Shown in pieces: positions 11,236-20,432 of a DNA stretch of 64,000 bases. The DNA is from Paraburkholderia haematera (lineage in GTDB: Bacteria; Pseudomonadota; Gammaproteobacteria; Burkholderiales; Burkholderiaceae), in the NCBI RefSeq assembly GCF_905220975.1, contig NZ_CAJNBK010000029.1, positions 1 through 64,000 of the forward strand, written 5' to 3'. The notes beneath the pieces are model-generated. The model worked only from the letters and a program-made list of their open reading frames with translations, did not search any database and was not told the DNA's origin. Within the stretch, counting starts at the first letter, position 1. Every line of letters starts with the position of its first letter. A program made the translations under genes and the position numbers.

Positions 11236-12447
11236 ATGCCCAAACTAGCCGCCCCCCTCACCGAAACGCAGATCCGCGCGCTTGAACCCCGCGCCACCCG
11301 GTATTGCGTCGCGGACGGCAACGGCCTTGTTATCGAAATCATGACAACGGGCACCAAGGTCTGGCGTTTCCGCTATTCGCTGAACGGCAAGCGCCAGCCG
11401 CTCGTCACGATCGGCGACTACCGGATGATTTCGCTGCGGGTCGCGCGCGCCAAGGCGCAGAAGTACGCTGAGATGGTCGCGAGCGGCAACTCGCCAGTGG
11501 CGACGGCGCGCCGCGACCGCGGGGTGGAGAGCAAGATAGAGGTGCTGCGCGAGGGCGCGGAACTCTATCTTGCGACGGAGATGGCTGGCAAGTCAGCGGA
11601 ATATCAGCGCACCACGCGGCGCGCGTTCGAAAAAGATGTGCTGCCCGCCATTGGCGCCAAGCCGATCAAAGCCGTGACGGACGACGACATCCGCGCAATT
11701 TGCGAGCAGATCAAAAGCCGTGGCTCGCCCAAGATGGCGCTGCACACGCGCAACGCGGTCAAGCGGCTCTATGAGTACCTGATCGCCCGGCAACTCGCCA
11801 CGGCCAATCCGGCAGAGCTCATCCCGGCCCGCTTCATCGCAACGCCGGACAGCCGCACCCGCGTGCTCGCTCCAGACGAAATGGGCGCCATGCTCCGCGC
11901 GATTTATGCATCGAACATTCGACGTCCGCTGAAATTGGCTTTGCACCTGCTCGTGCTGACGATGGTGAGGAAATCGGACATCGTCGAGGCAGCCTGGTCC
12001 GAATTCAACCTCAACACAGCGCGATGGACGATCCCCGCCGCGCGGATGAACAAGGGCCGCGAGCACGTGGTGTATCTCTCGCATCAGGCGGTCGCCCTGC
12101 TTCGCGAGCTCCAGGACACGAAAACCAGCCGAAACTTCGTATTCCCGAGCGTCAGGGGCGACGATCGGCCGATCGCGAAAAGCACGCTCAATCAGGCCGT
12201 CAAATCGCTCGGACTCGACGTGGAGCATTTCGTCCTACATGACTTTCGGCGTACCGCCGCCACCCGCTTGCGCGAATTGGGGCAGCCTTCGAGCGTGATT
12301 GAAAATGCGCTGGCGCATATCGTCAAAGACGCCCCGGGGGGAGACGACCACGCGAAGCATGTCGCGCAACGGCGGGGAACCTCGCAACTGTGGGCGGATT
12401 TCGTCGACGCCCAGATCGAGAGCGGCCGACAAGGCGCGATCGGCTAA
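11236..12447 (+). CDS. P4-type tyrosine recombinase (integrase), catalytic Tyr replaced
   Basis: The 403-residue protein has an N-terminal arm-binding domain of the DUF4102 type (LTETQIRALEPRATRYCVADGNGL, WRFRYSLNGKRQPLVTIGDY), a core-binding domain (~100-190) and a C-terminal catalytic domain. The first Arg lies in TMVRKSDI, then come HDFRRTAATRL and LAH. Where the family has a Tyr in a GxYN/AYN context before the final helix (here QLWADFVD), this protein reads GGDDHAK, so the nucleophile appears to be Asp. It lies directly after mnmE, the SGI1-type target, and is probably the inactive relic of an island. ATG 11236 begins MPKLAAPLTE. Confidence 0.85.
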   Translation: MPKLAAPLTETQIRALEPRATRYCVADGNGLVIEIMTTGTKVWRFRYSLNGKRQPLVTIGDYRMISLRVARAKAQKYAEMVASGNSPVATARRDRGVESKIEVLREGAELYLATEMAGKSAEYQRTTRRAFEKDVLPAIGAKPIKAVTDDDIRAICEQIKSRGSPKMALHTRNAVKRLYEYLIARQLATANPAELIPARFIATPDSRTRVLAPDEMGAMLRAIYASNIRRPLKLALHLLVLTMVRKSDIVEAAWSEFNLNTARWTIPAARMNKGREHVVYLSHQAVALLRELQDTKTSRNFVFPSVRGDDRPIAKSTLNQAVKSLGLDVEHFVLHDFRRTAATRLRELGQPSSVIENALAHIVKDAPGGDDHAKHVAQRRGTSQLWADFVDAQIESGRQGAIG

Positions 12448-12723
12448 GTGCGGCAGGTGTCAGGCCGGTTGCCACGGTTCATCACGCCATTGGACAACGG
12501 CATGTTTGATGGTACACAGCTAAATCGACGCCATCCACAAGTACCTGCCCGAGAAAAGAAAAATATCTTTCTCACTAGGTTCTTAATTGCCTTGCGCCAC
12601 ACCCTGCCAGCCCCTTCGCGTCATTTCCAGCGCGCGGCCAGCCAACCCATCACAGCGTCCTTTTTTTTCTCGCCGTTCATCGCCTAAACTAGAGCATGGA
12701 TGCAAGCCGGGACGGAGGCTCCC
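12448..12723. other. Gene-free stretch after the integrase
   Basis: I see no convincing gene here. The stretch is AT-richer than average and contains GGTACACA at about 12511, echoing GGTACACA near 11179 upstream of the integrase. These could be leftovers of recombinase arm sites. Confidence 0.4.
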
Positions 12724-12885
12724 ATGTCTGAATCGTTGATGGCTTATTTGTTGGGACCTTTGGTGATGCTGCTGGTCGGCGTGGCGATCTGGGCCGCGTC
12801 CCACTCCCGCCACAAGACGAAGCCGGAGCGCCTCGAACGCTGGCTCGACACGCATTACGCGGAGTGGCTGCATCACAAGCACTGA
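12724..12885 (+). CDS. Small single-span membrane protein
   Basis: A 53-residue protein begins MSESLMAYLLGPLVMLLVGVAIWAASH and ends with a basic tail (HKTKPERLERWLDTHYAEWLHHKH). One transmembrane helix covers residues ~5-25. GGAGG lies 7 bp before the ATG at 12724, and a strong terminator follows 20 bp after the stop, which supports a real one-gene transcript. The function is unknown. I do not recognise a named family. Confidence 0.65.
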   Translation: MSESLMAYLLGPLVMLLVGVAIWAASHSRHKTKPERLERWLDTHYAEWLHHKH

Positions 12886-12905
12886 AGGCAGACACCCAAG
12901 ATGAC

Positions 12906-12935
12906 AAGGCCGTCGCACATTGCGACGGCCTTTTT
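12906..12935 (+). terminator. Intrinsic terminator after the small membrane protein
   Basis: AAGGCCGTCGCA and TGCGACGGCCTT form a perfect 12 bp stem followed by a T run. Confidence 0.9.
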
Positions 12936-12982
12936 CTCTGTGGTGCGCGAGCACTGAGACTGCGCGCGCCCGCGCAACTCAT

Positions 12983-13327
12983 TTACCAGCCCGGTTGTTG
13001 TTGCTGCTGCGGATACCCATATTGTTCGGGCGGCGGCGCACCGCACGCGACGTACGCGCGCTGGTACTGGTCATAGCAATATCCGGGCGGCGGCCCCGCA
13101 TACACGGGCGCCGGCTGATACACCGGTTGCGCATACACAGGCTGCGCATAGACCGGCTGCTGGTAAGCGACCACAGGCGCCGGATTCAGCGCGGACGTGA
13201 CCACCGCACCGAGCAAGGCACCGCCGATCAGCGCCCCGACGACATCGCCGCCATTACCATGAGCCGACGCCTGACCGGCTACGCTCAGGCTCCCCACCAT
13301 CACCAACGCCACCGCAATCTTTTTCAT
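12983..13327 (-). CDS. Exported glycine-zipper, PVY-repeat protein
   Basis: The 114-residue product from MKKIAVALVMVGSLSVAGQASA has a clear signal peptide with cleavage after QASA. The next part, GGDVVGALIGGALLGAVVTSAL, resembles a glycine-zipper membrane segment. After it comes a low-complexity part with repeated QPVYAQPVYAQPVY, and a Gln-rich end. Similar small periplasmic or outer-membrane proteins are common in Burkholderia, but their role is not known. The frame is open for 42 more codons upstream; the chosen ATG is the one that gives the signal peptide. Confidence 0.75.
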   Translation of the reverse strand: MKKIAVALVMVGSLSVAGQASAHGNGGDVVGALIGGALLGAVVTSALNPAPVVAYQQPVYAQPVYAQPVYQPAPVYAGPPPGYCYDQYQRAYVACGAPPPEQYGYPQQQQQPGW

Positions 13328-13598
13328 GTTTCGCTCCCGCCGTTCAAGCATGGAACAGATTGTGTAGGGCACGCGTGGAAATAGATGCTGCAGTTGGTAA
13401 CCGGGCATTACGGGTGTAACGCCTAGGTGAACATGCGCCACACCGACCGCCATCCATTCCCACGATCAATGTAAAATTCGCCGCATGACCCGTCGGACAA
13501 ATCCGACGACCCGCAAAGCTTTCCGATCCTTCGACCCCGAGACCAACAAGTCGGCATCGGGCGTCGAGCCCAAGCCAAAAAAGTTAAGGGGCGTGCGC

Positions 13599-15224
13599 GT
13601 GAAACAATGGACCATCCGGCAACGGATTCTGTGCAGCTTCGGGATCGTGCTGATCGTGATGCTGGCAATGGCAATCGTCACCTTCGAGCAACTCGGCGGG
13701 ATTGACCGCGACGCGAAGAGCCAGCAAGAAGACTCGATGCCCGGCCTCTACTACGCGACCGCCATGCGGGCGGCCTGGTTCGAGAACTACACCGTCACGC
13801 AGCGTCTCATTTACGTGGATGCGGACCCCGAGTCCGTCAAGCGCGATACCGTACGTTTGCAAGAGACCGAGCAAACGCTTCAAAAGCTGTTCGGCGACTA
13901 CGGCGAGACCATTTTCCGCGACAACGATCGCGAGTTCTTCAATGACTTCCGGCAGCAGCACACGCAATACCTGCCAATCCAGGCATCTCTGTTGAACGTC
14001 TTGCCGAGTTCGAAAGAGAACGCCGCGCGGATCTTCAACACGCAACTCACGTCGATCTGGGAAGCGGGCCGCCTGTCGGCGCGCAAGCTGGTCGAAAACA
14101 ACAAAACCGACGCCGACAAAGCCGCCGAAAACATCCGCAACTCGGTCGAGACGACCCGTATCGTGCTGCTCGTGATGCTGCTGATCGCCGCCGTCGCTGC
14201 CGTGCTAGCCGGCTACTGGCTGCTGCGCGCGGTCACCACGCCGATGGCTAAGGTGCTGCAGGTCGTCGACATCATGCGCACGGGCGACCTCACGCAACGT
14301 CTGCAACTGAACCGCGCGGATGAAATCGGCGCGCTCGAAGCGGGCTTTAACCGCATGACCGACGAGCTCACCGCACTGGTCGGCCAGGCGCAGAAGTCGG
14401 CGGTTCAGGTCACCACCTCGGTGACGGAAATCGCCGCGACCTCGCGCGAACAGCAAGCCACCGCGAACGAAACCGCGGCGACCACCACCGAGATCGGCGC
14501 CACATCGCGCGAAATCTTCGCGACCTCGCGTGACCTGCTGCGCACGATGAACGAAGTCTCCGAAGTAGCCGGCCAATCAGCCGCGCTCGCCGGCACCGGC
14601 CACGCCGGTCTCGCGCGCATGGAAGACACCATGCGCCTCGTGATGGAAGCCGCCGGCTCGGTCAACGCGAAGCTGGCGATCCTCAACGAGAAGGCCAGCA
14701 ACATCAATCAGGTCGTCGCCACCATCACCAAGGTCGCGGATCAGACCAATCTGCTCTCGTTGAACGCGGCGATCGAAGCAGAAAAGGCCGGCGAATACGG
14801 CCGGGGCTTCGCGGTCGTGGCAACCGAGATTCGCCGACTCGCCGATCAAACCGCCGTCGCAACCTACGACATCGAACAGATGGTCAAGGAGATCCAGTCA
14901 GCGGTGGCGGCGGGCGTCATGGGCATGGACAAGTTCTCCGAAGAAGTGCGGCGCGGCATGCTCGACGTGCAGAACGTGGGCGGCCATCTCACGCAGATCA
15001 TCCAGCAGGTGCAGGCGCTCGCGCCGCGCTTCTCGATGGTCAACGAAGGCATGCAGACGCAAGCCACCGGCGCCGAGCAGATCACCCAGGCGCTGACGCA
15101 GCTCTCGGAGGCGGCGCAGCAGACGGCGGAATCGCTGCGCCAGTCGACCCAGGCGATCGATGATCTGACACACGTCGCCAATAGTCTGCGTACCGGCGTA
15201 TCGCGTTTCAAGGTGATGGCCTGA
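13599..15224 (+). CDS. wspA: Surface-sensing methyl-accepting chemoreceptor WspA
   Basis: WspA is the membrane receptor that detects surface contact and activates the WspE kinase. A GTG start at 13599 (AAGGGG upstream) gives 541 residues beginning with KQWTIRQRIL, the usual WspA length. An ATG 38 codons earlier is also possible. TM1 is at ~10-28, followed by a four-helix-type periplasmic domain, TM2 (IVLLVMLLIAAVAAVLAGYW), HAMP and a long cytoplasmic signalling coiled coil with EAEKAGEYGRGFAVVATEIRRLA. It is the first gene of wspABCDEFR. Confidence 0.92.
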   Translation: MKQWTIRQRILCSFGIVLIVMLAMAIVTFEQLGGIDRDAKSQQEDSMPGLYYATAMRAAWFENYTVTQRLIYVDADPESVKRDTVRLQETEQTLQKLFGDYGETIFRDNDREFFNDFRQQHTQYLPIQASLLNVLPSSKENAARIFNTQLTSIWEAGRLSARKLVENNKTDADKAAENIRNSVETTRIVLLVMLLIAAVAAVLAGYWLLRAVTTPMAKVLQVVDIMRTGDLTQRLQLNRADEIGALEAGFNRMTDELTALVGQAQKSAVQVTTSVTEIAATSREQQATANETAATTTEIGATSREIFATSRDLLRTMNEVSEVAGQSAALAGTGHAGLARMEDTMRLVMEAAGSVNAKLAILNEKASNINQVVATITKVADQTNLLSLNAAIEAEKAGEYGRGFAVVATEIRRLADQTAVATYDIEQMVKEIQSAVAAGVMGMDKFSEEVRRGMLDVQNVGGHLTQIIQQVQALAPRFSMVNEGMQTQATGAEQITQALTQLSEAAQQTAESLRQSTQAIDDLTHVANSLRTGVSRFKVMA

Positions 15225-15289
15225 CGCGCCGCGCGGGCTCGTTCACGCGCGCTGAAGCACTCACCCACACGCCATCCCAGCCCACGCCG

Positions 15290-15754
15290 ATGCTCTTCAT
15301 CCTCTTCACGCTCGATAGCGAACGCTACGTGATCGACGCGACACAGGTGGAGCGTCTGATGCCGCTCACGCCGCAGTCGCCGCCCAAGACGATCCCCGGC
15401 GCGCCGTCGTGGGTCGCGGGCGTACTCGATCACGAAGGCACGCCGCTGCCGGTGATCGATCTGCCGGCGCTCGCGCTCGGCCGCCCCGCCGCGCAATTGA
15501 TGTCGACGCGCGTCGTGCTGGTGCGCTATCCGCACGCGGGCACGGTGCGCCTGCTCGCGCTGCTGCTCGAAGGCGCAACGCGCACCATCCGCCTCGACGC
15601 CGACGCGTTTCACGACGCCGGCATCGACATGCCGCACGCGCGCTATCTCGGCCCGGTCGCGAGTGAAGCAAGCGGTCTGGTGCAATGGATTCGCGTCGAG
15701 CACCTGCTGCCCGACGACGTCAAAGCCCTGCTGTTTCCCGAGGCGCACGCATGA
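15290..15754 (+). CDS. wspB: CheW-like adaptor WspB
   Basis: WspB couples WspA to the kinase. The 154-residue product is a single CheW domain: FTLDSERYVIDATQVERLMPL, GAPSWVAGVLDHEGTPLPVIDL, and a hydrophobic C-terminal core. It starts at ATG 15290, 66 bp after wspA, and its stop overlaps the wspC start (ATGA), indicating translational coupling. Confidence 0.9.
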   Translation: MLFILFTLDSERYVIDATQVERLMPLTPQSPPKTIPGAPSWVAGVLDHEGTPLPVIDLPALALGRPAAQLMSTRVVLVRYPHAGTVRLLALLLEGATRTIRLDADAFHDAGIDMPHARYLGPVASEASGLVQWIRVEHLLPDDVKALLFPEAHA

Positions 15755-17223
15755 ACGCGCATCACGATAACGCGCCGCTCTATCGACGCTTCACCGATCT
15801 GCTGCATCGAACCATCGGGCTCGATGCAGCGTCGCTCGGTCATCGCGCGATCGAACGCGCGGTCGATCAGCGCGCCGCCGCCTGGTGCGCGGACGGTCAC
15901 ACCGACGCCACCCTCGCCGACTACTGGGACGCCGTGCAAGCCTCGCCCGCCGTGGTGCAGGCACTGGTGGAAACGGTCGTGGTGCCGGAGACCTGGTTCT
16001 ATCGCGACGCCGACGCGTTCAAAGCACTCGCACGCCTCGCGCGCGAACGCGTCGACGAGCGCGGCACCGCGCTGCCGTTGCGGATTCTGAGCCTGCCCTG
16101 CTCGACCGGCGAAGAGCCGTACACGATCGCGATGACACTGCTCGATGCTGGCGTCGACGCCGCGCATCTGCGCATCGACGCGATGGATATCAGCGAGCGC
16201 TCGCTGGCCGTCGCGCAACGCGCCGTCTACAGCCGCAACTCGTTTCGCGGCAATGCGTTCCCGTTTCGCGACGCCCACTTCACGCGCACCGAAGATGGCT
16301 GGCGTCTCGCTCCGCGCATCGTCGACGCGGTCCGGTTTTCGCGCGCCAATCTGATGCAACTCGATGCCACGGCGCTCGGCGTCTACGACTTCGTGTTCTG
16401 CCGCAATGTACTGATTTACTTCGACCGTGACGCACAACAGACGGCCCTGCATGCGCTCAATGACGTGCTGGCTGAAAACGGCACGCTGTTCGTCGGCCCT
16501 GCGGAAACCGGTTTGTTGATGCGTTATGGCATGCAGTCGGCGAAGATTCCCCTGGCGTTCGCGTTCCACCGCGCGGGCTCCGCTGAAGCGCAGTTCAACG
16601 GCTGGCACACCGCACCGCTCGCCACCGCCGCGGCACTCGCCATGACGCATTCGCCGGTGCCCGCGCTCGCGCCGCTGCAAGTGTTCTCGGCCGAGCCTTT
16701 CGCGTGGCCCGATCCGGTTGCACGCACCGCGTTCAGCGCGAGTTCGCCGCTCACGTTTTCCAACGGTACGTTACGGCCCTCGGCACTGAACGATACGCGG
16801 GCGCACTCGCCGGTTAGCGGCATGCCGGGTCGCGCGACCCACCCGTTGAAACCCGCGTCGCCGTCGCAGGACCTCGTGCCGCCCCAAATCACCTCGCCGC
16901 CCCACGCCGCGCGTGACACGCTGCAAGCCGCGCACGCATTGGCCGACGCGGGCCGCCTGACGGAAGCCGCGAACGCGATCAACGCTTATCTGGAACAGCA
17001 CGCACCGCACGCCGAGGCGTTCTATCTGCTCGGCGTGCTGGCCGACGCCGGTGGCGACACGAATCTCGCACGCGGCCAGTATCGCAAGGCGCTCTACCTC
17101 GACCCGCAGCACGCCGAAGCACTCGCGCATCTGGCAACGCTGCTCGAACTCGAAGGCGACCGCAACGGCGCGCGTCTGTTGATGGAACGTGCGTCGCGCG
17201 CACAGCGAGCGCAACGTGGTTGA
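15751..17223 (+). CDS. wspC: CheR-type methyltransferase with TPR domain, WspC
   Basis: WspC methylates WspA glutamates to set receptor sensitivity. The 490-residue product begins MNAHHDNAPLYRRFTDLL. CheR signatures include VVVPETWFYRD, ILSLPCSTGEEPYTIAM (SAM binding), DISERSLAVAQRAVYSRNSFRG and FVFCRNVLIYFD. A Pro/Ala-rich linker (~300-395) leads to C-terminal TPR repeats with EAFYLLGVLADAGGD and AEALAHLATLLELEGD. The start overlaps the wspB stop. Confidence 0.93.
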   Translation: MNAHHDNAPLYRRFTDLLHRTIGLDAASLGHRAIERAVDQRAAAWCADGHTDATLADYWDAVQASPAVVQALVETVVVPETWFYRDADAFKALARLARERVDERGTALPLRILSLPCSTGEEPYTIAMTLLDAGVDAAHLRIDAMDISERSLAVAQRAVYSRNSFRGNAFPFRDAHFTRTEDGWRLAPRIVDAVRFSRANLMQLDATALGVYDFVFCRNVLIYFDRDAQQTALHALNDVLAENGTLFVGPAETGLLMRYGMQSAKIPLAFAFHRAGSAEAQFNGWHTAPLATAAALAMTHSPVPALAPLQVFSAEPFAWPDPVARTAFSASSPLTFSNGTLRPSALNDTRAHSPVSGMPGRATHPLKPASPSQDLVPPQITSPPHAARDTLQAAHALADAGRLTEAANAINAYLEQHAPHAEAFYLLGVLADAGGDTNLARGQYRKALYLDPQHAEALAHLATLLELEGDRNGARLLMERASRAQRAQRG

Positions 17224-17233
17224 GGAGCGCACC

Positions 17234-17908
17234 GTGAGTTTCGACGATTGCTGGAACCGCATTGGCGTGCGCGGCGATTCGTCGTGCGAGCGGCTGGTCG
17301 AATACGTGCGCTGTCTGAATTGCCCCGTGTTCGAAGCGGCCGCGGCCAAATTGCTGGAGCGTCCGATTCCGCTCGTGGATCTCTCGCTGCATGACGCCGA
17401 TACGCCGGCGCTACAGGCATTGCCGCAAAGGCATGATCCGCAAGGCGCAAGTGAATCGTTCCTGATTTTCCGCATTGACGGCGAATGGCTCGCGCTGCCT
17501 ACACCGATCTTCAAGCGCATCGTGCAGACGCGGCCGATTCATACGTTGCCGCACCGCCAGCATCGCGCGGTGCTGGGCGTGGTGAATGTGCAGGGCGACC
17601 TGCTGGTGTGCCTGTCGCTCGCGCATCTGCTGGGTTTCGAGGCCGACATCGCCGCGAGCGACGATCAGGCGCGTCACGATCTGCCGCGTTTGCTGGTGGT
17701 TTCGCGCGACGAAGAGCAGGCGGTGTTACCCGTCGACCAGGTCGATGGCGTGCATCGCATCGCGATCTCTACTTTTTGCGCTCCGCCGGCGACACTCTCG
17801 CAAGCGGCTGCCGCGCATACGCGCGCCGTGGCCCCGTGGCGCGGCATGACGGTCGGCCTGCTCGACGCCGATGCATTGTTCGATACCTTGAACCGGAGTC
17901 TCGGATGA
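17234..17908 (+). CDS. wspD: CheW-like adaptor WspD
   Basis: WspD is the second CheW-type adaptor of the Wsp complex. The GTG at 17234 follows a strong GAGGAG and gives a 224-residue protein starting with SFDDCWNRIGVRGD. An N-terminal ~70-residue extension precedes the CheW domain (FLIFRIDGEWLALPTPIFKRIV, HRAVLGVVNVQGDLLVCLSL). Its stop overlaps the wspE start. Confidence 0.9.
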   Translation: MSFDDCWNRIGVRGDSSCERLVEYVRCLNCPVFEAAAAKLLERPIPLVDLSLHDADTPALQALPQRHDPQGASESFLIFRIDGEWLALPTPIFKRIVQTRPIHTLPHRQHRAVLGVVNVQGDLLVCLSLAHLLGFEADIAASDDQARHDLPRLLVVSRDEEQAVLPVDQVDGVHRIAISTFCAPPATLSQAAAAHTRAVAPWRGMTVGLLDADALFDTLNRSLG

Positions 17909-20415
17909 CGGACGACCCGCGCCGCCCGTCGCTGATCGATCTCTTCCGCGAAGAGGCGCGCACCCAGGCACGCGTGCTCAACGACGGCCTGCTGACTCTC
18001 GACCGAGCGCCGCGCGATGCCGCCGCGCTCGAAGCCTGCATGCGCGCGGCGCATTCGCTGAAGGGCGCGGCGCGGATCGTCGGTGTGCAGGTTGGCGTCG
18101 AACTCGCGCACGCGATGGAAGATTGTTTTGTCGCGGCGCAGGAAGGACGCGCGTTGCTCGATGCCGCCTGGATCGACGAGTTGTTGCGCGGTGTCGATAT
18201 CGTTGCGCGCATCGGCAATGACGAGGACGAGTCGGCGCGTGACGCGGTCAGTGCGTGCGTGGCGTCGTTGCAAGCGCGTATGGCGGGTGTCGTGCCGCAT
18301 GGCGCGGCATTGCGGCGGGAGGCTGTTCCGGCGGCTGCCGCGCATCCTGCTCGCGTCGCCGGATCGGCATCTGGATCCGCAGCCAGCGTAGCCACCGAAC
18401 CACAAGCCGCATCCGCCGACGCTGACCATGACGCCGACGCCGCATTCAATCTGCTGGCCAACGCCCTGCGCGCCGAAGCGGCGTCCGCCTCGACCGAACC
18501 GGCCAGCACGACTGCAAATGAGTCCGCGCCCGCCTCTGCAACCCCGTTCGCTTCTGCAAGCGCCTCTGCGTCCGCCGCCGCAACCCCGGCCGTTCCTGCA
18601 AACACCTCTGGGTCGTCGGCAGCAACCGCATCGGCCCCGAACGAAGCAAGCCTCCCAGCCACCGACCCCGGCCGCATGCTGCGCGTACGCGCCGACAACC
18701 TCGACCGGCTACTCTCCTTATCCGGCGAGTCACTGGTCGAATCGCGCTGGCTCAAACCCTTCGCTCAATCGATGCTGCGCGTCAAGCGCGTCCAACGTGA
18801 CGGCGCACGCGCGCTGGATCAGTTGCACGAAACGCTCGCCGACCTGAAGCTCGACCCGCGCGCGCATGCCGCGCTCGAAGAATTGCGACGCCTCACCGCG
18901 GAATCGCAGCATCTGCTCGCCGAGCGTCTGGCCGATCTGGAGAACTTCGACCGCCGCTCGACACATCTGTCGCAGCAGCTTTACGACGCCGCGCTGCAAT
19001 GCCGGATGCGCCCCTTCGGCGACGGCACCGGCGGTCTCGCGCGCATGGTGCGCGACGTCGCGCGCTCGCTCGGCAAGAAGGTCCGCTGGCAACTGGTCGG
19101 TGAATCGACTCAGGTGGACCGCGACATCCTCGATCTGCTCGAAGCGCCGCTCGGCCACATGCTGCGCAATGCGATCGACCACGGCATCGAAGCGCCTGCG
19201 ATACGTCTCGCGCACGGCAAGCCCGAAGAAGGCACGCTGACGCTCGACGCGCGCCACACCGCCGGCGCGCTCCTCATCACCGTTACCGACGACGGCGCGG
19301 GCATCGACCTCGACGCGTTGCGCACGTCGATTGTCCGCAAAAAGCTGGCGAGCGCTGAAACGGCCGCGCGAATGTCCGAGACCGAACTGCTCGAATTCCT
19401 GTTCCTGCCCGGCTTCTCGCTGCGCGACCAGGTCACCGAAGTCTCGGGCCGCGGCGTTGGACTCGACGCGGTGTACGACGTCGTCAAACGCGTGCGTGGC
19501 GCGGTGCGCATCACGCAGGAACCCGGCGCCGGCACGCGTGTGCAGTTGCAGCTGCCGCTCACGCTCTCGGTGATCCGCAGCCTGCTCGTCGAAGTCGCGG
19601 GCGAGCCGTACGCCGTGCCGCTTGCGCATGTGAACCGCACGCTGCACGTGAGCCGCGCGGATATCGAATTGCTCGAAGGCCATCAGCACATTGCCTTCGA
19701 CGGCCGCCGCATTGGCGTCGTCACCGCGCACCAGATTCTCGACACGGCGCCACCCGCCAACGAAGCCGACACCGTCAGCATGATCGTGATCGGCGACGGC
19801 GAGGAAACCTACGGCGTGGTGGTCGATCGCTTTCTCGGCGAGCGGATGCTGGTCGTGCAGCCGCTCGACCCGCGCCTCGGCAAGATCAGGAACATCACCG
19901 CCGGCGCGTTGATGGAAAACGGCGACCCGGTGCTGATCGCGGATGTCGACGACTGGCTGCGCTCCGTCGAGAGACTGGTGGCCGGAGGCGATCTGAAACA
20001 CACGCAGCACGGCGCCGCCCTCACTGCCCGGCGCGTCACGCGGCGCGTGCTGGTGGTCGACGATTCGCTCACCGTGCGCGAACTCGAACGCAAGCTGCTG
20101 GCGACGCGCGGCTACGACGTGACGATCGCCGTCGACGGCATGGACGGCTGGAACGCGGTGCGCGCCGAGCGCTTCGACCTCGTGATTACCGACATCGATA
20201 TGCCGCGCATGGACGGCATCGAACTCGTCACGCTCATCAAACGCGATCCGCAACTGCAGGCGCTACCGGTGATGATCGTCTCGTACAAGGATCGTGAAGA
20301 GGACCGCCGCGCCGGCCTGAACGCGGGCGCGGATTACTATCTCGCGAAAGGCAGTTTCCATGACGAAGCGTTGCTCGATGCAGTGCGCGATCTGATCGGC
20401 GAAGCTTACGGCTAA
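17905..20415 (+). CDS. wspE: Hybrid CheA-type histidine kinase WspE
   Basis: WspE phosphorylates the diguanylate cyclase WspR and the methylesterase WspF. The 836-residue product starts MTDDPRRPSLIDLFREEART. Order: Hpt domain with AHSLKGAARIVG (phospho-His); a long Ala/Ser/Thr-rich linker (~170-250); dimerisation and HATPase domains with HMLRNAIDHGIE, DDGAGIDL and GRGVGLDAVYDVVK; a CheW-like regulatory domain; and a C-terminal receiver with VDDSLTVRELERKLL, TDIDMPRMDGIEL and VSYKDRE. The start overlaps wspD by 4 bp. Confidence 0.94.
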   Translation: MTDDPRRPSLIDLFREEARTQARVLNDGLLTLDRAPRDAAALEACMRAAHSLKGAARIVGVQVGVELAHAMEDCFVAAQEGRALLDAAWIDELLRGVDIVARIGNDEDESARDAVSACVASLQARMAGVVPHGAALRREAVPAAAAHPARVAGSASGSAASVATEPQAASADADHDADAAFNLLANALRAEAASASTEPASTTANESAPASATPFASASASASAAATPAVPANTSGSSAATASAPNEASLPATDPGRMLRVRADNLDRLLSLSGESLVESRWLKPFAQSMLRVKRVQRDGARALDQLHETLADLKLDPRAHAALEELRRLTAESQHLLAERLADLENFDRRSTHLSQQLYDAALQCRMRPFGDGTGGLARMVRDVARSLGKKVRWQLVGESTQVDRDILDLLEAPLGHMLRNAIDHGIEAPAIRLAHGKPEEGTLTLDARHTAGALLITVTDDGAGIDLDALRTSIVRKKLASAETAARMSETELLEFLFLPGFSLRDQVTEVSGRGVGLDAVYDVVKRVRGAVRITQEPGAGTRVQLQLPLTLSVIRSLLVEVAGEPYAVPLAHVNRTLHVSRADIELLEGHQHIAFDGRRIGVVTAHQILDTAPPANEADTVSMIVIGDGEETYGVVVDRFLGERMLVVQPLDPRLGKIRNITAGALMENGDPVLIADVDDWLRSVERLVAGGDLKHTQHGAALTARRVTRRVLVVDDSLTVRELERKLLATRGYDVTIAVDGMDGWNAVRAERFDLVITDIDMPRMDGIELVTLIKRDPQLQALPVMIVSYKDREEDRRAGLNAGADYYLAKGSFHDEALLDAVRDLIGEAYG

Positions 20416-20432
20416 ACCCACGGGTAAAACGG

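Noticed and set aside
18730-20253. 507-codon minus-strand frame opposite wspE
   Set aside because: Shadow of the kinase gene; no motif or plausible start context.
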